A stretch of DNA of 59,823 bases from Elioraea sp. Yellowstone (GCF_006704265.1 NZ_VIKA01000006.1:1-59823); one strand, 5' to 3'; counted from the stretch's first letter, positions 1 to 8,060 are shown. The notes: generated from the sequence alone by a model not told the origin. Numbers and translations are program-made.

Positions 1-1
1 C

Positions 2-367
2 GCGGCCGCCGAGCGCGAGCGCTGGGGCGAGGCCCGCGCCGTGCTGTTCCGCCGCGCCGGCGGCGAGGCGACCGAGCTCGTGATCGCCGATGCCGATGCG
101 CGCTGCTGGGCGGCGGCCGTCGACCAGGCGGTCGGGCTCGACTCGCTCTACGGGCTGGCGCTCTGCTTCCGCCTGCTCGGGCTGATCGAGCTGCTCGCCA
201 CCGCGCCATGGGCGCGCGGGCTGTTCGATGTCGCGCCCGAGGGCACCACGCTCCACCCGGCGCTGCTCGCCGCCGCCGCGCGCGCGCCGCTCGCCGCGGA
301 CGGCCGGTTCGACCAGGCCGGCATCCGTCGCGCCCTCGCCACCCGACTGACAGGGTCCGTCCGATGA
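2..367 (+). CDS. 3' part of an unidentified protein
   Basis: An open frame enters from the left edge and ends with TGA at 365-367, so only the last 121 residues are visible. The piece is rich in Ala, Arg and Leu. It contains a moderately hydrophobic stretch (around LALCFRLLGLIELLATAPWA) that could be a buried helix rather than a clear membrane span. I recognise no motif or family. The stop overlaps the start of the next gene as ATGA (364-367), so the two are probably co-transcribed and translationally coupled. The start and the N-terminal domain lie outside the window. The frame looks real because of the coupled junction and a strong GC bias at third codon positions. Confidence 0.6.
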   Translation, partial: AAAERERWGEARAVLFRRAGGEATELVIADADARCWAAAVDQAVGLDSLYGLALCFRLLGLIELLATAPWARGLFDVAPEGTTLHPALLAAAARAPLAADGRFDQAGIRRALATRLTGSVR

Positions 368-693
368 TCCGCACCCTCGCCCTCGCCGCCTGCGCCGCGC
401 TCGCCGCCTGCGCCGGGCCGCCGCCGCCGGAGCAGCGCGTCAGCGCCTCGGTGGAGAATGCCTGCCGCGCCGAGGCCGAGCGGGTGATGCGGGAGCGCTC
501 GCGTGCCAACCGCGACCGGCTCGACGACATGGAGTCGCGCTTCGGCGCCGAGGGGTTCCAGGCGCAGCGCATCCGCACCACCGAGATCCTCGACCGCGAC
601 CGGATCTATCGCGAATGCCTCGGCCGCGCCTCGCCCGCGCAGGCACCGGCGGGCGCGGCCGCGCCGACCACCCCGGTGCAGCTCCGCCAGTAG
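364..693 (+). CDS. Small predicted lipoprotein
   Basis: A 109-residue protein of unknown function. It begins with a short basic and hydrophobic signal and a good lipobox, LAAC, with the lipidated Cys at residue 16, so the mature protein is probably anchored in the membrane facing the periplasm. The mature part is charged and helical (ENACRAEAERVMRERSR and RTTEILDRDRIYRECLG), with two further cysteines that could pair. The tail is low-complexity Ala/Pro. The ATG overlaps the upstream stop (ATGA), which fixes the start by coupling. Similar small proteins are common in alphaproteobacteria, but I cannot name a family with confidence. Confidence 0.7.
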   Translation: MIRTLALAACAALAACAGPPPPEQRVSASVENACRAEAERVMRERSRANRDRLDDMESRFGAEGFQAQRIRTTEILDRDRIYRECLGRASPAQAPAGAAAPTTPVQLRQ

Positions 694-704
694 CCGGTCG
701 GTGG

Positions 705-908
705 TCAGGGGCCGCGCCGCGCCGGCGTCAGGTCGATCCCGACCGCGAGCAGGAGTTCGTAGGCGAGCACGAGCGCGGCGAGCGCCGCCAGCCACAGCGC
801 CGCCCAGCGCAGCGCCGGCTGGCCCGCGAGCCGCGCCCGCATCCCCGGCAGCAGCAGCGCCAGCGCACCCGCCACCCAGACCAGCCCGACGATCTGCCAG
901 GTCTCCAT
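705..908 (-). CDS. Small inner-membrane protein
   Basis: A 67-residue hydrophobic protein with two predicted transmembrane helices: about residues 5-20 (IVGLVWVAGALALLL) and 35-55 (RWAALWLAALAALVLAYEL), separated by a short basic loop (RARLAG). The start at 908 is chosen for a strong GGAGGGA ribosome site about five bases upstream. It faces away from the adjacent beta-CASP hydrolase gene, and the two starts are only about 33 bp apart, so their promoters must overlap. No catalytic or binding motif is visible and no family is recognised. A long antisense frame continues upstream of this start but has no independent support. Confidence 0.6.
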   Translation of the reverse strand: METWQIVGLVWVAGALALLLPGMRARLAGQPALRWAALWLAALAALVLAYELLLAVGIDLTPARRGP

Positions 909-941
909 CGCGTCCCTCCGTCCCGGCCCCAGGATAGTCGC

Positions 942-2546
942 ATGGACCAAGCCCTCACCTTCCACGGCGCCGCCGGCACCGTCACCGGCTCCTGCCTGCT
1001 GATCGAGGCGGGCGGGGCCCGCCTCCTGGTCGATTGCGGCCTGTTCCAGGGCCCGAAGACGGTGAAGGAGCTGAACTGGCGCCCGCTGCCCTTCGACCCG
1101 CGCACGATCGACGCCGTGCTGCTCACCCACGCGCATATCGACCATGCCGGGCTGATCCCCCGCCTCACCCGCGAGGGCTTCCGCGGCGCGGTGCACGCCA
1201 CGCCGGCGACGATCGATCTCTGCCGCTTCATGCTGCCCGACTCGGGCTTCATCCAGGAGGGCGAGGTGGAGCGGCTGAACCGGCGCAACCGCGCGCGCGG
1301 CCGTGCGGCGGTGACGCCGATCTACACCCGCGCCGACGCCGAGGCCGCGCTCCAGCACTTCCGCCCGCTGCCGCTCCGCCGCTGGCTCGACCTGCCCGGC
1401 GGGACGCGCGCGCGGCTCTGGAACGCGGGCCACCTCCTGGGCTCGGCCTCGGTCGAGCTCGTCCTGCCCGGCGGCGCCACGCTGCTCGTCTCCGGCGATC
1501 TCGGCCCCGGCGCCAAGCCCTTCGTCGAGGACGCCGAGGCGCCGCACGATCCCGACTGGCTGGTGCTGGAATCCACCTATGGCGACCGCGAGCGCGACGA
1601 CCCGCCGCCGGCCGGGCGCCGCGCGCTCCTGCGCGCCGAGGTGCAGGCGGCGCTGAAGGCGGGCGGCAACCTGCTGATCCCGGCCTTCGCGGTCGAGCGC
1701 ACGCAGGAGCTGTTGCACGATCTCGACCTCCTGATGGAGCGGGGCGAACTGCCGGCGGTGCCGGTGGTGATCGATTCCCCGCTCGCGGCCGAGGCGACCC
1801 GCACCTTCCGCGCCCACCTGAAGGACCTGCCGGAGGAGACCGAGCCGGCCGAGACCTTCCTCGCCGGGCCGAACATCCGCATCACCGCCTCGGTCGAGGA
1901 GAGCAAGAAGCTCAATCAGGTCGCCGGCGGGATGATCGTGATCTCCGCCTCGGGCATGGCCGAGGCGGGCCGGATCCGCCACCACCTGCTGAACAACCTC
2001 TGGCGGCCGGAGGCGACGGTGCTGTTCGTCGGCTACCAGGCGCCCGGCACGCTCGGGCGGCTGCTGGTGGACGGGGCGAGCGAGGTCTCGATCATGGGCC
2101 AGGAGGTGGCGGTGCGCGCGCGCATCCGCCGGCTCGATGTCTACTCCGGCCATGCCGACCGCCAGGGCCTGCTGGACTGGGTGGCGGCGCGCGGCAGCGT
2201 CCGGCGCGGCGTGTTCCTGGTCCACGGCGAGCCCGAGGCGCGCGCAGCACTCGCCGGCGCGCTGCGGCAGCGCGGCCTCGCGGTGGACCTGCCCGAGATG
2301 GACTCCCGCTACGCCCTGCCGGTGGAGGGGCCGGCGCGGCCGCGCGGGGCGGCGGCACGGCTGCCGCCGGAGGCGACGCATGCGGCCTTCGACTGGCACA
2401 ACGAGCGGGCAGCGCTCCTGCTGGAACTGCGCCGGCGTCTCGAGGAGGCGGGCGACGACCGGGCGCGCGCCGCCCTGCTCTCGCGGGTCCGGGCGGCGCT
2501 CAGGGGTTCCGCCGACGCGCCGGCGCACCAGATCGAGGGCCGATAG
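942..2546 (+). CDS. Beta-CASP metallo-beta-lactamase-fold RNase-like hydrolase
   Basis: A 534-residue cytoplasmic enzyme of the CPSF73/YsgJ-like group of metallo-beta-lactamase-fold nucleic-acid hydrolases. The N-terminal lactamase core carries the zinc motif HAHIDHAG (H63, H65, D67, H68), then a distal GDLG Asp near residue 185. The beta-CASP domain lies at about 210-400, with the typical DSPLAAEAT and ISASGMAEAGRIRHHL segments. A C-terminal RNA-specificity block has YSGHADRQGLL and a final LVHGEPEA His. This pattern defines an exonuclease family acting on RNA; the true substrate is unknown. It is shorter than RNase J and lacks that family's typical C-terminal domain. pncA follows 57 bp downstream on the same strand. 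Confidence 0.88.
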   Translation: MDQALTFHGAAGTVTGSCLLIEAGGARLLVDCGLFQGPKTVKELNWRPLPFDPRTIDAVLLTHAHIDHAGLIPRLTREGFRGAVHATPATIDLCRFMLPDSGFIQEGEVERLNRRNRARGRAAVTPIYTRADAEAALQHFRPLPLRRWLDLPGGTRARLWNAGHLLGSASVELVLPGGATLLVSGDLGPGAKPFVEDAEAPHDPDWLVLESTYGDRERDDPPPAGRRALLRAEVQAALKAGGNLLIPAFAVERTQELLHDLDLLMERGELPAVPVVIDSPLAAEATRTFRAHLKDLPEETEPAETFLAGPNIRITASVEESKKLNQVAGGMIVISASGMAEAGRIRHHLLNNLWRPEATVLFVGYQAPGTLGRLLVDGASEVSIMGQEVAVRARIRRLDVYSGHADRQGLLDWVAARGSVRRGVFLVHGEPEARAALAGALRQRGLAVDLPEMDSRYALPVEGPARPRGAAARLPPEATHAAFDWHNERAALLLELRRRLEEAGDDRARAALLSRVRAALRGSADAPAHQIEGR

Positions 2547-2603
2547 GTCGTCCGGCCTCGGCCGGCGCCGGCCTGCGCCAGCCGCCGCGAAGGAGAACGG
2601 CCC

Positions 2604-3239
2604 ATGCCCCCCGTCGAGCCACCTGACGACGATACCGCACTGATCGTCGTCGACGTGCAGGTCGGATTCCTGCCCGGCGGCAGCCTGCCCGTGCCCGAAG
2701 GCGACGACGTGGTACCGATCATCAACGCGCTCGCGCGCCGCTACGCGACCGTCGTGCTCACGCAGGACTGGCATCCGCCCGATCACCTCTCCTTCGCCAG
2801 CGCGCATCCCGGCCGCGCGCCGTTCGAGACGATCGCGCAGCCCTACGGCCCGCAGGTGCTCTGGCCCGACCACTGCGTGATGGGCACGCCCGACGCCGCC
2901 TTCGCGCCCGGGCTCGACATCCCGCATGCCCAGGCGGTCATCCGCAAGGGCTGCCGCCGCGCCGTGGACAGCTACTCGGGCTTCCTGGAGGCGGACCGTA
3001 CGACGCGCACCGGGCTCGACGGCTATCTCGCCAGCCGCGGCATCCGGACGGTGCACCTCTGCGGTCTGGCGACCGATTTCTGCGTCGCCTGGACCGCGCT
3101 CGATGCGCGCCGCTTCGGCCTCGCGGCGGCGGTGATCGAGGAGGCCTGCCGCGGCATCGATCTCGACGGCAGCCTGGCGAGGGCCTGGGCAGAGATGGAA
3201 GCGGCCGGGGTGCGCCGGATCGCCGCCGCCGGCGCCTGA
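2604..3239 (+). CDS. pncA: Nicotinamidase/pyrazinamidase
   Basis: A 211-residue isochorismatase-fold amidase that hydrolyses nicotinamide to nicotinate and ammonia, the first Preiss-Handler salvage step. The catalytic triad is complete: D17 (IVVDVQVGF), K115 (IRKGCRR) and C160 (GLATDFCVAW). The metal site TQDWHPPDH is also present (D55, H57, H61). Length is normal for bacterial PncA. ATG 2604 is preceded by AAGGAGA at good spacing. The product feeds PncB and NadE, both encoded at 14.8-18.5 kb, so the window holds most of the nicotinamide-to-NAD route although the genes are not in one operon. Confidence 0.95.
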   Translation: MPPVEPPDDDTALIVVDVQVGFLPGGSLPVPEGDDVVPIINALARRYATVVLTQDWHPPDHLSFASAHPGRAPFETIAQPYGPQVLWPDHCVMGTPDAAFAPGLDIPHAQAVIRKGCRRAVDSYSGFLEADRTTRTGLDGYLASRGIRTVHLCGLATDFCVAWTALDARRFGLAAAVIEEACRGIDLDGSLARAWAEMEAAGVRRIAAAGA

Positions 3240-3326
3240 GCCGCGCCCCGGCAGGGCGCGACCCTCGAGAGGGCCGGACGCGCGCAGGGCAGGCCTCCGC
3301 CTCCGCGCCGGATATGGCCGCCCGGC

Positions 3327-3716
3327 TCACGCCTGGTCGGCGGCGTGGGCCTTCAGATCGGCGAGCGAACAGACCGCCAGCGTGTCGGCATGGGTCGCGG
3401 CGAGCACCACGCGCGGCGCGCAACCGGCCTCCAGCGCCTCCTGCCAGCGCGCTGCGCAGAGGCACCAGCGGTCGCCCGGCTTGAGCCCGGGGAAGCCGAG
3501 TTCCGGCCGCGGCGTGACGAGATCGTTGCCGCGCAACCTGCTGAAGGCAAGGAACGCCTCGGTCATCACCGCGCAGACCGTGTGCAGGCCGAGATCGCGC
3601 TCGTCGGTGTTGCAGCAGCCGTCGCGGAACCAGCCCGTCAGCGGATCGTGCGAGCAGGCCCTGAGCGGCCCGCCCAGCACGTTCCTCGCCCGCCTGTCCT
3701 CGCCGTCGCGCGGCAT
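3327..3716 (-). CDS. DUF2237 family protein
   Basis: A 129-residue protein matching the conserved DUF2237 pattern: ARNVLGGPLRACSHDPLTGW at the N-terminus, then GCCNT, GLHTVCAVMT, GFPGLKPGDRWCLCA and ATHADTL. Several cysteines (GCCNT, VCAVM, WCLCA) and histidines are invariant-looking, suggesting metal binding or catalysis, but the family's function is not known to me. The start at 3716 is supported by GGAGGAG upstream; an in-frame upstream Met would add a poorly conserved extension. It converges with pncA across a short intergenic stretch (3240-3326) in which I see no further gene. Confidence 0.88.
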   Translation of the reverse strand: MPRDGEDRRARNVLGGPLRACSHDPLTGWFRDGCCNTDERDLGLHTVCAVMTEAFLAFSRLRGNDLVTPRPELGFPGLKPGDRWCLCAARWQEALEAGCAPRVVLAATHADTLAVCSLADLKAHAADQA

Positions 3717-3852
3717 CGCCCGCTCCTCCGCCGGGGAGATGGTCCGCCCACGCCGGCACGGCAAGATCGCGGATCACGCGGCCGTGCGCAGCGCCGGCGG
3801 TGAACTTGGCCTATCGATTCGTCCCCAGGGCAACGATCCGGGGGAGGAACCC

Positions 3853-4803
3853 ATGCGTCTCGACCGCCGCCACGCGCTTGCCGCCGCGCTCGCGGCACCG
3901 GCACTCGTCTCCGCCGCGCCGCTGCGCGCCGCCGCCCCGCAGGCGGGACGCCAGGCGCCCGGCTTCTACCGGCTGAAGGTCGGGGACTACGAGGTGACCA
4001 TCGTCAACGACGGGATCAACCGCCGCCCGAACCCGGGCGAGGGCTTCGTGCGCAATGCCGACAAGGCCGCCGTCGAAGCCGCCCTCGCGCGCGACTTCCT
4101 GCCGACCGGCCATCTCGACATCACCTTCAACATCACCTTCGTCAACACCGGCCGCGAGCTGATCCTGTTCGACACCGGCACGGGGGGCAATCTCGCGGCG
4201 ACCGCGGGCACGATGTGGGACAACATGCAGGCCGCCGGCATCGCACCCGCGCAGGTGGACAAGATCGTGTTCAGCCACTTCCACGGCGACCACGTCTCCG
4301 GGCTGGTCAGCCGCGAGGGGCAGCCGCGCTTCCCGAACGCCGAGCTGATCGTGCCCGAGGCGGAATGGACGTTCTGGATGGGGGAGCGCGCGCCGCAGCA
4401 GCCGGCGGCAATGGTGAAGGGCCGGTTCGGCCCCTACCCGGCCGAGCGGATCAGGCGGGTGGCGAGCGACGCCGAGGTCGCCCCCGGCATCCGCGGCATC
4501 CCGACCTTCGGCCACACGCCCGGGCACACGACCTGGTCGGTGCAGTCCGGCAACGGCACGCTGATCGTGCTGGGCGACGTCACCAACCATCCGACGATCA
4601 ACCTGCGCAATCCCGGCTGGCACGCCGTGTTCGACATGGACGCCGCGATGGCCGAGGAGACGCGGCGGCGCTTCTTCGATCGTGCCGCGGCGGACCGCAC
4701 GCCGATCGTCGGCTATCACTGGCCGTTCCCGGCCGTCGGGTACGTGCGCAAGAACGGCACGGGCTATGACCTCGTGCCGATCCCCTGGACCAGCCAGGTC
4801 TGA
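3853..4803 (+). CDS. Secreted MBL-fold metallo-hydrolase
   Basis: A 316-residue metallo-beta-lactamase-fold hydrolase with an export signal. The first 28 residues (RLDRRHALAAALAAPALVSA) have a twin-arginine-like start and an Ala-rich hydrophobic core, so Tat export is plausible. The zinc motif is SHFHGDHVSG (H142, H144, D146, H147). A downstream His in GHTPGHTTW, an Asp in VLGDVTNHP and a C-terminal GYHWPFP complete the binuclear site typical of the quorum-quenching/AhlD-like and glyoxalase II-like groups. The substrate cannot be assigned. ATG 3853 has GGGGGAGGAA just upstream. It stands alone, with a convergent amidase on its right. Confidence 0.88.
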   Translation: MRLDRRHALAAALAAPALVSAAPLRAAAPQAGRQAPGFYRLKVGDYEVTIVNDGINRRPNPGEGFVRNADKAAVEAALARDFLPTGHLDITFNITFVNTGRELILFDTGTGGNLAATAGTMWDNMQAAGIAPAQVDKIVFSHFHGDHVSGLVSREGQPRFPNAELIVPEAEWTFWMGERAPQQPAAMVKGRFGPYPAERIRRVASDAEVAPGIRGIPTFGHTPGHTTWSVQSGNGTLIVLGDVTNHPTINLRNPGWHAVFDMDAAMAEETRRRFFDRAAADRTPIVGYHWPFPAVGYVRKNGTGYDLVPIPWTSQV

Positions 4804-4884
4804 GGAAGACCCCGGGGGGATGAGGCTGCCGGGTCCCGTCGCGGCAAGCCGCCACGGAAGCCCGCTCCGCCGCGCCTCCCGCGG

Positions 4885-6267
4885 CTATGCCCCCGGGCGC
4901 TTCAGCGGCCCGCGCGCCTGTTCGTAGGCGTGGGCGGCGCGCAGCACCGTCGCATCCTCCCAGGGACGACCGGCGAGCTGGATCGCCACCGGCAATCCGC
5001 CCTCGCCGAGACCCGCGCACACCGTCATCGCCGGCTGGCCGGTCAGGTTGAACGGCAGCGTCAGGCTCGGCGTCCTGAAGCCGATCCACGGATCCACCGC
5101 GTCGATCCGCGGCGCCTCGCCCATGGCGGCGGCGGTCAGCAGGAGATCGACCTCGCGCATCGCCGCCGCGACCTCTCCGGCCAGACGGCGGCGGAGCCGC
5201 TGCGCGGCGATGATGTGCTCGCCGGTGACCAGCGCGCCGAGCAGCAGCCGCTCGCGCAGGATCTCGCCATAGGCCGCGCGCTGCGCGCGCAGCCAGGGGC
5301 CGTGCACCGCGAAGGCCTCGCCCAAGAGCAGCGTCATCCCCGGCGCCCAGAACTCGGCGAGCGGCGGCAGCGTCACGTCGCGCAGCTCGGCGCCGAGGTC
5401 GGCGAAGATCCGCGCCGCCGCGTCGATGCCCTGCCGCGTCGCCGGGCTCACCTGCACGTCGGCCTCGTGGAAATGCCGCACCACGCCGACGCGCAGCCCC
5501 TTCACCCCGTCGCCGAGCCCGGAGACGAGGTCGGGCGCAGGCCGCGCCGCGGAGCCGGGATCCTCGGGATCGTGCCCGGCCGCCGCCTGCAGCAGGAGGG
5601 CGCAGTCCTCCGCCGTCCAGGCGAGCGGGCCGACATGGTCCATCGACCAAGCGAGCGGGATCACGCCGGTGCGGGGCACCAGCCCGTAGGTCGGCTTGAT
5701 GCCGGCGAGACCGCACAGCGCCGCGGGGCCGCGGATCGACCCGCCGGTGTCCGACCCGGTGCCGCCCAGGATCATGCCGGAGGCGACCGCCGCGCCCGTG
5801 CCCGAGGACGAGCCGGCCGTGAAATGATCCGGGTTCCAGGGGTTGCGCGCCGGCGGCGTGGGCAGATCGAAGGACGGCCCGCCCCAGGCGAACTCGTGCG
5901 TGGTGAGCTTGCCGAGGGAGATCGCACCCGCCTCGGCCCAGCGCCGCACCACCGCCGCGTCGCGCGTGGCGACATTGCCGGCCAGGATGCGCGAGCACGC
6001 GGTGGTCGGCAGCCCGGCGACGTCGACGATGTCCTTGTGCGCGATCGGGATGCCGTCCAGCGGTCCGCGCGGCCCGTCGCGCAGGATGCGCGCCTCGGCG
6101 GCGCGCGCAGCCGCGATCGCGCGCTCGAGGTCCAGCGCGACGAAGGCGTGAAGCACCTCCTGGTGCTTCTCGATCCGGCCGATGCACGCGCGGATCAGTT
6201 CCACGGGCGAGAGGCGGCGCGCGGCGATCGCGCGCGCCGCCGCGGCGATGGTCGGGATCGCGCTCAC
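4885..6267 (-). CDS. Amidase, amidase-signature (GatA/AtzE-like) family
   Basis: A 460-residue amidase-signature enzyme that hydrolyses C-N bonds of amides or allophanate/biuret-like compounds; the exact substrate is unknown. The Ser-cisSer-Lys triad is visible: K78 (IPIAHKDI), a Ser of AGSSSGTG (about 153-154) and S177 (TGGSIRG). It begins with GTG at 6267, overlapping the TGA of the upstream small gene as GTGA, so the two are translationally coupled. That pairing resembles GatC-GatA and AtzG-AtzE, in which a small protein supports the amidase. It has no glutaminase partner GatB nearby, so a tRNA-amidotransferase role is unlikely. No signal peptide is present. Confidence 0.88.
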   Translation of the reverse strand: MSAIPTIAAAARAIAARRLSPVELIRACIGRIEKHQEVLHAFVALDLERAIAAARAAEARILRDGPRGPLDGIPIAHKDIVDVAGLPTTACSRILAGNVATRDAAVVRRWAEAGAISLGKLTTHEFAWGGPSFDLPTPPARNPWNPDHFTAGSSSGTGAAVASGMILGGTGSDTGGSIRGPAALCGLAGIKPTYGLVPRTGVIPLAWSMDHVGPLAWTAEDCALLLQAAAGHDPEDPGSAARPAPDLVSGLGDGVKGLRVGVVRHFHEADVQVSPATRQGIDAAARIFADLGAELRDVTLPPLAEFWAPGMTLLLGEAFAVHGPWLRAQRAAYGEILRERLLLGALVTGEHIIAAQRLRRRLAGEVAAAMREVDLLLTAAAMGEAPRIDAVDPWIGFRTPSLTLPFNLTGQPAMTVCAGLGEGGLPVAIQLAGRPWEDATVLRAAHAYEQARGPLKRPGA

Positions 6268-6443
6268 GGCCGCTTCGCCGCGGGGGGCACGAAGATCACG
6301 GCCGGCTCGCCCTGCCCCGCGCCGTCGCGCACGCGCGCGAGCAGGGCCTCGAGCAGGCGCGCGGGCTCGCCGAGGCGGGTGCGCTCCGCCGCGTCGAGCG
6401 GGAGGCCGGCGCGGGTGAAGGGATCCTCGGTGGGTGCTGGCAT
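6264..6443 (-). CDS. AtzG/DUF4089-like small amidase partner
   Basis: A 59-residue open frame beginning at ATG 6443 and ending in a GTGA overlap with the amidase start. Its layout, FTRAGLPLDAAERTRLGEPA followed by a helix (RLLEALLARV) and a short acidic/hydrophobic end (GEPAVIFVPP), resembles the DUF4089/AtzG group. Those are GatC-like small proteins that sit immediately before AtzE-type amidases. From the family, the expected role is to bind and stabilise the amidase. The assignment rests on length, position and a loose residue pattern, not on a strict motif, so it is moderate. A 16-bp perfect palindrome lies about 20 bp upstream. Confidence 0.6.
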   Translation of the reverse strand: MPAPTEDPFTRAGLPLDAAERTRLGEPARLLEALLARVRDGAGQGEPAVIFVPPAAKRP

Positions 6444-6459
6444 GATGCGAGCCTAGCAG

Positions 6460-6483
6460 CCTGTTCCGGCCGGCCGGAATAGG
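6460..6483. promoter_or_regulatory. Palindrome/hairpin upstream of the AtzG-amidase pair
   Basis: A perfect 16-bp palindrome TTCCGGCCGGCCGGAA occupies 6464-6479. It extends by a G-T wobble and CCT/AGG to 6460-6483. It lies between the phhB stop and the small amidase-partner start, both on the minus strand. It could be a terminator-like hairpin for phhB or an operator for the amidase pair. No T-run follows on the minus strand, which weakens the terminator reading. Confidence 0.5.
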
Positions 6484-6486
6484 CCT

Positions 6487-6783
6487 CTAGGTCGCCGGCG
6501 CGATCGCGTCGATGGCCCGCGCGAGCGTCACGTCGCGCATCGACAGCCCGCCGGCGTCGTGCGTGGACAGCACGATCTCCACCCGGTTCCAGACATTGGA
6601 CCACTCGGGGTGGTGGTCGTGCTTCTCGGCCAGCAGCGCGACCCGGCTCATGAAGGCCCAGGCCTCGGAGAAGTCCCGGAAGCGGAACACGCGCCGGATC
6701 GCATCGCGCCCCTCGACCATCGACCACCCGGGCAGCGCCTGTCCCAGCCCCGCCCGCTCCGCCTCGCTCAGCGTCGCCACCAT
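6487..6783 (-). CDS. phhB: Pterin-4a-carbinolamine dehydratase
   Basis: A 98-residue cytoplasmic enzyme that dehydrates 4a-hydroxytetrahydrobiopterin, recycling the pterin cofactor. The family core is clear: [44 protein letters not shown], read in segments as the EKxxHHPEW motif with its catalytic histidines and the NRVEIxLSTHDxGGLSxRD strand. The length is typical. The start at 6783 is chosen over a GTG eight codons upstream because GAGGAGG sits just before it. No phenylalanine hydroxylase is present here, so its partner, possibly a molybdopterin or pterin enzyme, cannot be inferred. It diverges from the zincin gene with only 38 bp between starts. Confidence 0.93.
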   Translation of the reverse strand: MVATLSEAERAGLGQALPGWSMVEGRDAIRRVFRFRDFSEAWAFMSRVALLAEKHDHHPEWSNVWNRVEIVLSTHDAGGLSMRDVTLARAIDAIAPAT

Positions 6784-6821
6784 GCTTGCCTCCTCGTCCG
6801 CGCCCACCCCATGTAGGGCAC

Positions 6822-7229
6822 ATGCGCAGCTTCACCACAGCCCCGACCACGGAGGAGATCGTCGCCCTTGCCGACGAGGCGCTCGCCTGGGCGCAGCGGC
6901 ACTTCCCGCGCGACCTCGCGAAGCTGCTCGAAGGCGTGGCGATCGTCGTCGACGACCTGCCCGACGACGAGACCGTGGAGGAGATGGGGTTCGACAGCCC
7001 GTGGGAGCTCACCGGGCTCTGGCGCGGTGTGCCGCTCACCCAGCGCAGCGTGCTGCAGACGCCCGATCAGCCCGAGATGGTCCATCTCTATCGGCTGCCG
7101 ATCCTCGCCGAATGGATCGAGACCGGCGAGGACCTGCGCAGCCTGGTGCGCAATGTCCTGATCCACGAGATCGCACACCATTTCGGCTTCTCCGACGAGG
7201 AGATCACCCGGCTGGAACGCGAGGGGTAG
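6822..7229 (+). CDS. Zincin-like metallopeptidase (Zincin_1 family)
   Basis: A 135-residue protein with the compact zinc-protease signature [14 protein letters not shown] near the C-terminus (about 116-129). This is the HExxHHFGxSD form typical of the small bacterial Zincin_1/MMP-like family. The N-terminal half is acidic and helical ([35 protein letters not shown]). No signal peptide is present, so it is probably cytoplasmic. Substrates for the family are not established. ATG 6822 is preferred because it begins at the conserved region; the upstream frame is short. It converges on rpsD across a palindromic repeat. Confidence 0.85.
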   Translation: MRSFTTAPTTEEIVALADEALAWAQRHFPRDLAKLLEGVAIVVDDLPDDETVEEMGFDSPWELTGLWRGVPLTQRSVLQTPDQPEMVHLYRLPILAEWIETGEDLRSLVRNVLIHEIAHHFGFSDEEITRLEREG

Positions 7230-7243
7230 CGCGCTGACGCGAT

Positions 7244-7298
7244 GCAGGGGCCCTGCCCCCTTGCCCCCCGCCCCCCGCAAGGGGCCATTGGCCCCTTG
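7244..7298. repeat. Composite palindromic repeat, copy 1
   Basis: Two perfect inverted repeats lie in the 76-bp gap between the convergent zincin and rpsD genes. GCAGGG/CCCTGC is at 7244-7256. A 21-base palindrome at 7278-7298 has ten-base arms, CAAGGGGCCA and TGGCCCCTTG, around one T. They are joined by a C-rich linker. The same design, in opposite orientation, occurs at 49799-49867. It could serve as a bidirectional terminator here, and looks like a dispersed REP-type element. Confidence 0.65.
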
Positions 7299-7305
7299 AC
7301 CGCGT

Positions 7306-7920
7306 TTAGCGCGAGTAGAACTCGACGACCTGCGCCGGCTCCATCTGCACCGGATAGGGCACGTCCATCAGCTTCGGCGCGCGCAGGAACCGCCCGCGCA
7401 TCGCGCGGTGGTCCACCTCCAGGTACTCGGGCACGTCGCGCTCGGCCGATTGCGCGGCGTCGAGCACCGACGCCAACTGCTTCGACTTCTCCTTCACCTC
7501 GATCTGGTCGCCGTCGCGCACGAGGAAGGAGGGAATGTTCACCCGGCGGCCGTTCACCATGATGTGGCCGTGGTTGACGAGCTGGCGCGCCGCGAAGGGC
7601 GTGATCGCGAACTTGAGGCGATACACCACCGTGTCGAGCCGCCGCTCGAGGAGCTCGATCAGGTTCTCCGAGGTGTCGCCCTTCCGGCGCACGGCCTCCT
7701 CGTAGTAGCGGCGGAACTGACGTTCGCCGATGTTGCCGTAGTAGAACTTCAGCCGCTGCTTGGCCGCGAGCTGCATGCCGAAGTCGGTCGGCTTCTTGCG
7801 CCGCTGGCCGTGCTGGCCCGGCCCGTAGTCGCGCTTGTTGACCGGGGATTTCGGCCGGCCCCAGAGGTTCTGGCCCAGCCGACGATTGACCTTGTACTTG
7901 CTCTCGACGCGCTTCGTCAT
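7306..7920 (-). CDS. rpsD: 30S ribosomal protein S4
   Basis: A 204-residue primary 16S rRNA-binding protein that nucleates assembly of the 30S body. It matches S4 over its whole length: a basic N-terminus ([17 protein letters not shown]), the [14 protein letters not shown] region, and the S4 RNA-binding domain at about 94-160 ([40 protein letters not shown]). The N-terminal zinc-type cysteines found in some S4 proteins are absent, as in other alphaproteobacteria. It is a single-gene unit with its own strong promoter and a leader of roughly 100 bases holding two palindromes. S4 is a known autoregulator in other bacteria, so control through that leader is plausible but unproven here. Confidence 0.97.
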   Translation of the reverse strand: MTKRVESKYKVNRRLGQNLWGRPKSPVNKRDYGPGQHGQRRKKPTDFGMQLAAKQRLKFYYGNIGERQFRRYYEEAVRRKGDTSENLIELLERRLDTVVYRLKFAITPFAARQLVNHGHIMVNGRRVNIPSFLVRDGDQIEVKEKSKQLASVLDAAQSAERDVPEYLEVDHRAMRGRFLRAPKLMDVPYPVQMEPAQVVEFYSR

Positions 7921-7996
7921 GGCGCGCGGCCCTTTCCTTCATTCTGCGGGGCAGCGACCGCCGCGCCCCTCCTGTCCCGGTAGTCCCTTGCGGGCG

Positions 7997-8023
7997 GAAC
8001 GGCCGTTCGCATTCCCGGGAATG
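7997..8023 (-). promoter_or_regulatory. Twin palindromes in the rpsD leader
   Basis: Two perfect palindromes lie side by side: GAACGGCCGTTC (7997-8008) and CATTCCCGGGAATG (8010-8023). They lie immediately downstream of the rpsD -10 element, so they would cover the transcription start and first 25 or so leader bases. They could be an operator or leader hairpins for autoregulation. Confidence 0.5.
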
Positions 8024-8031
8024 AGCGGCGG

Positions 8032-8060
8032 GTGATACGGGGGGAGGCCCGGCTTGTCAA
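8032..8060 (-). promoter_or_regulatory. rpsD promoter
   Basis: On the minus strand a perfect -35 TTGACA (8055-8060) is separated by 17 bases from TATCAC (8032-8037). The start of transcription would be near 8025, about 105 bases before the rpsD ATG. The spacing and the perfect -35 make it one of the clearest sigma-70-type promoters in the window. Confidence 0.75.

Noticed and set aside
705..3056. Very long open frame antisense to the beta-CASP hydrolase and pncA
   Set aside because: High GC makes stop codons rare in antisense frames. The only supported part is the 67-residue membrane protein at 705-908 with its own ribosome site.
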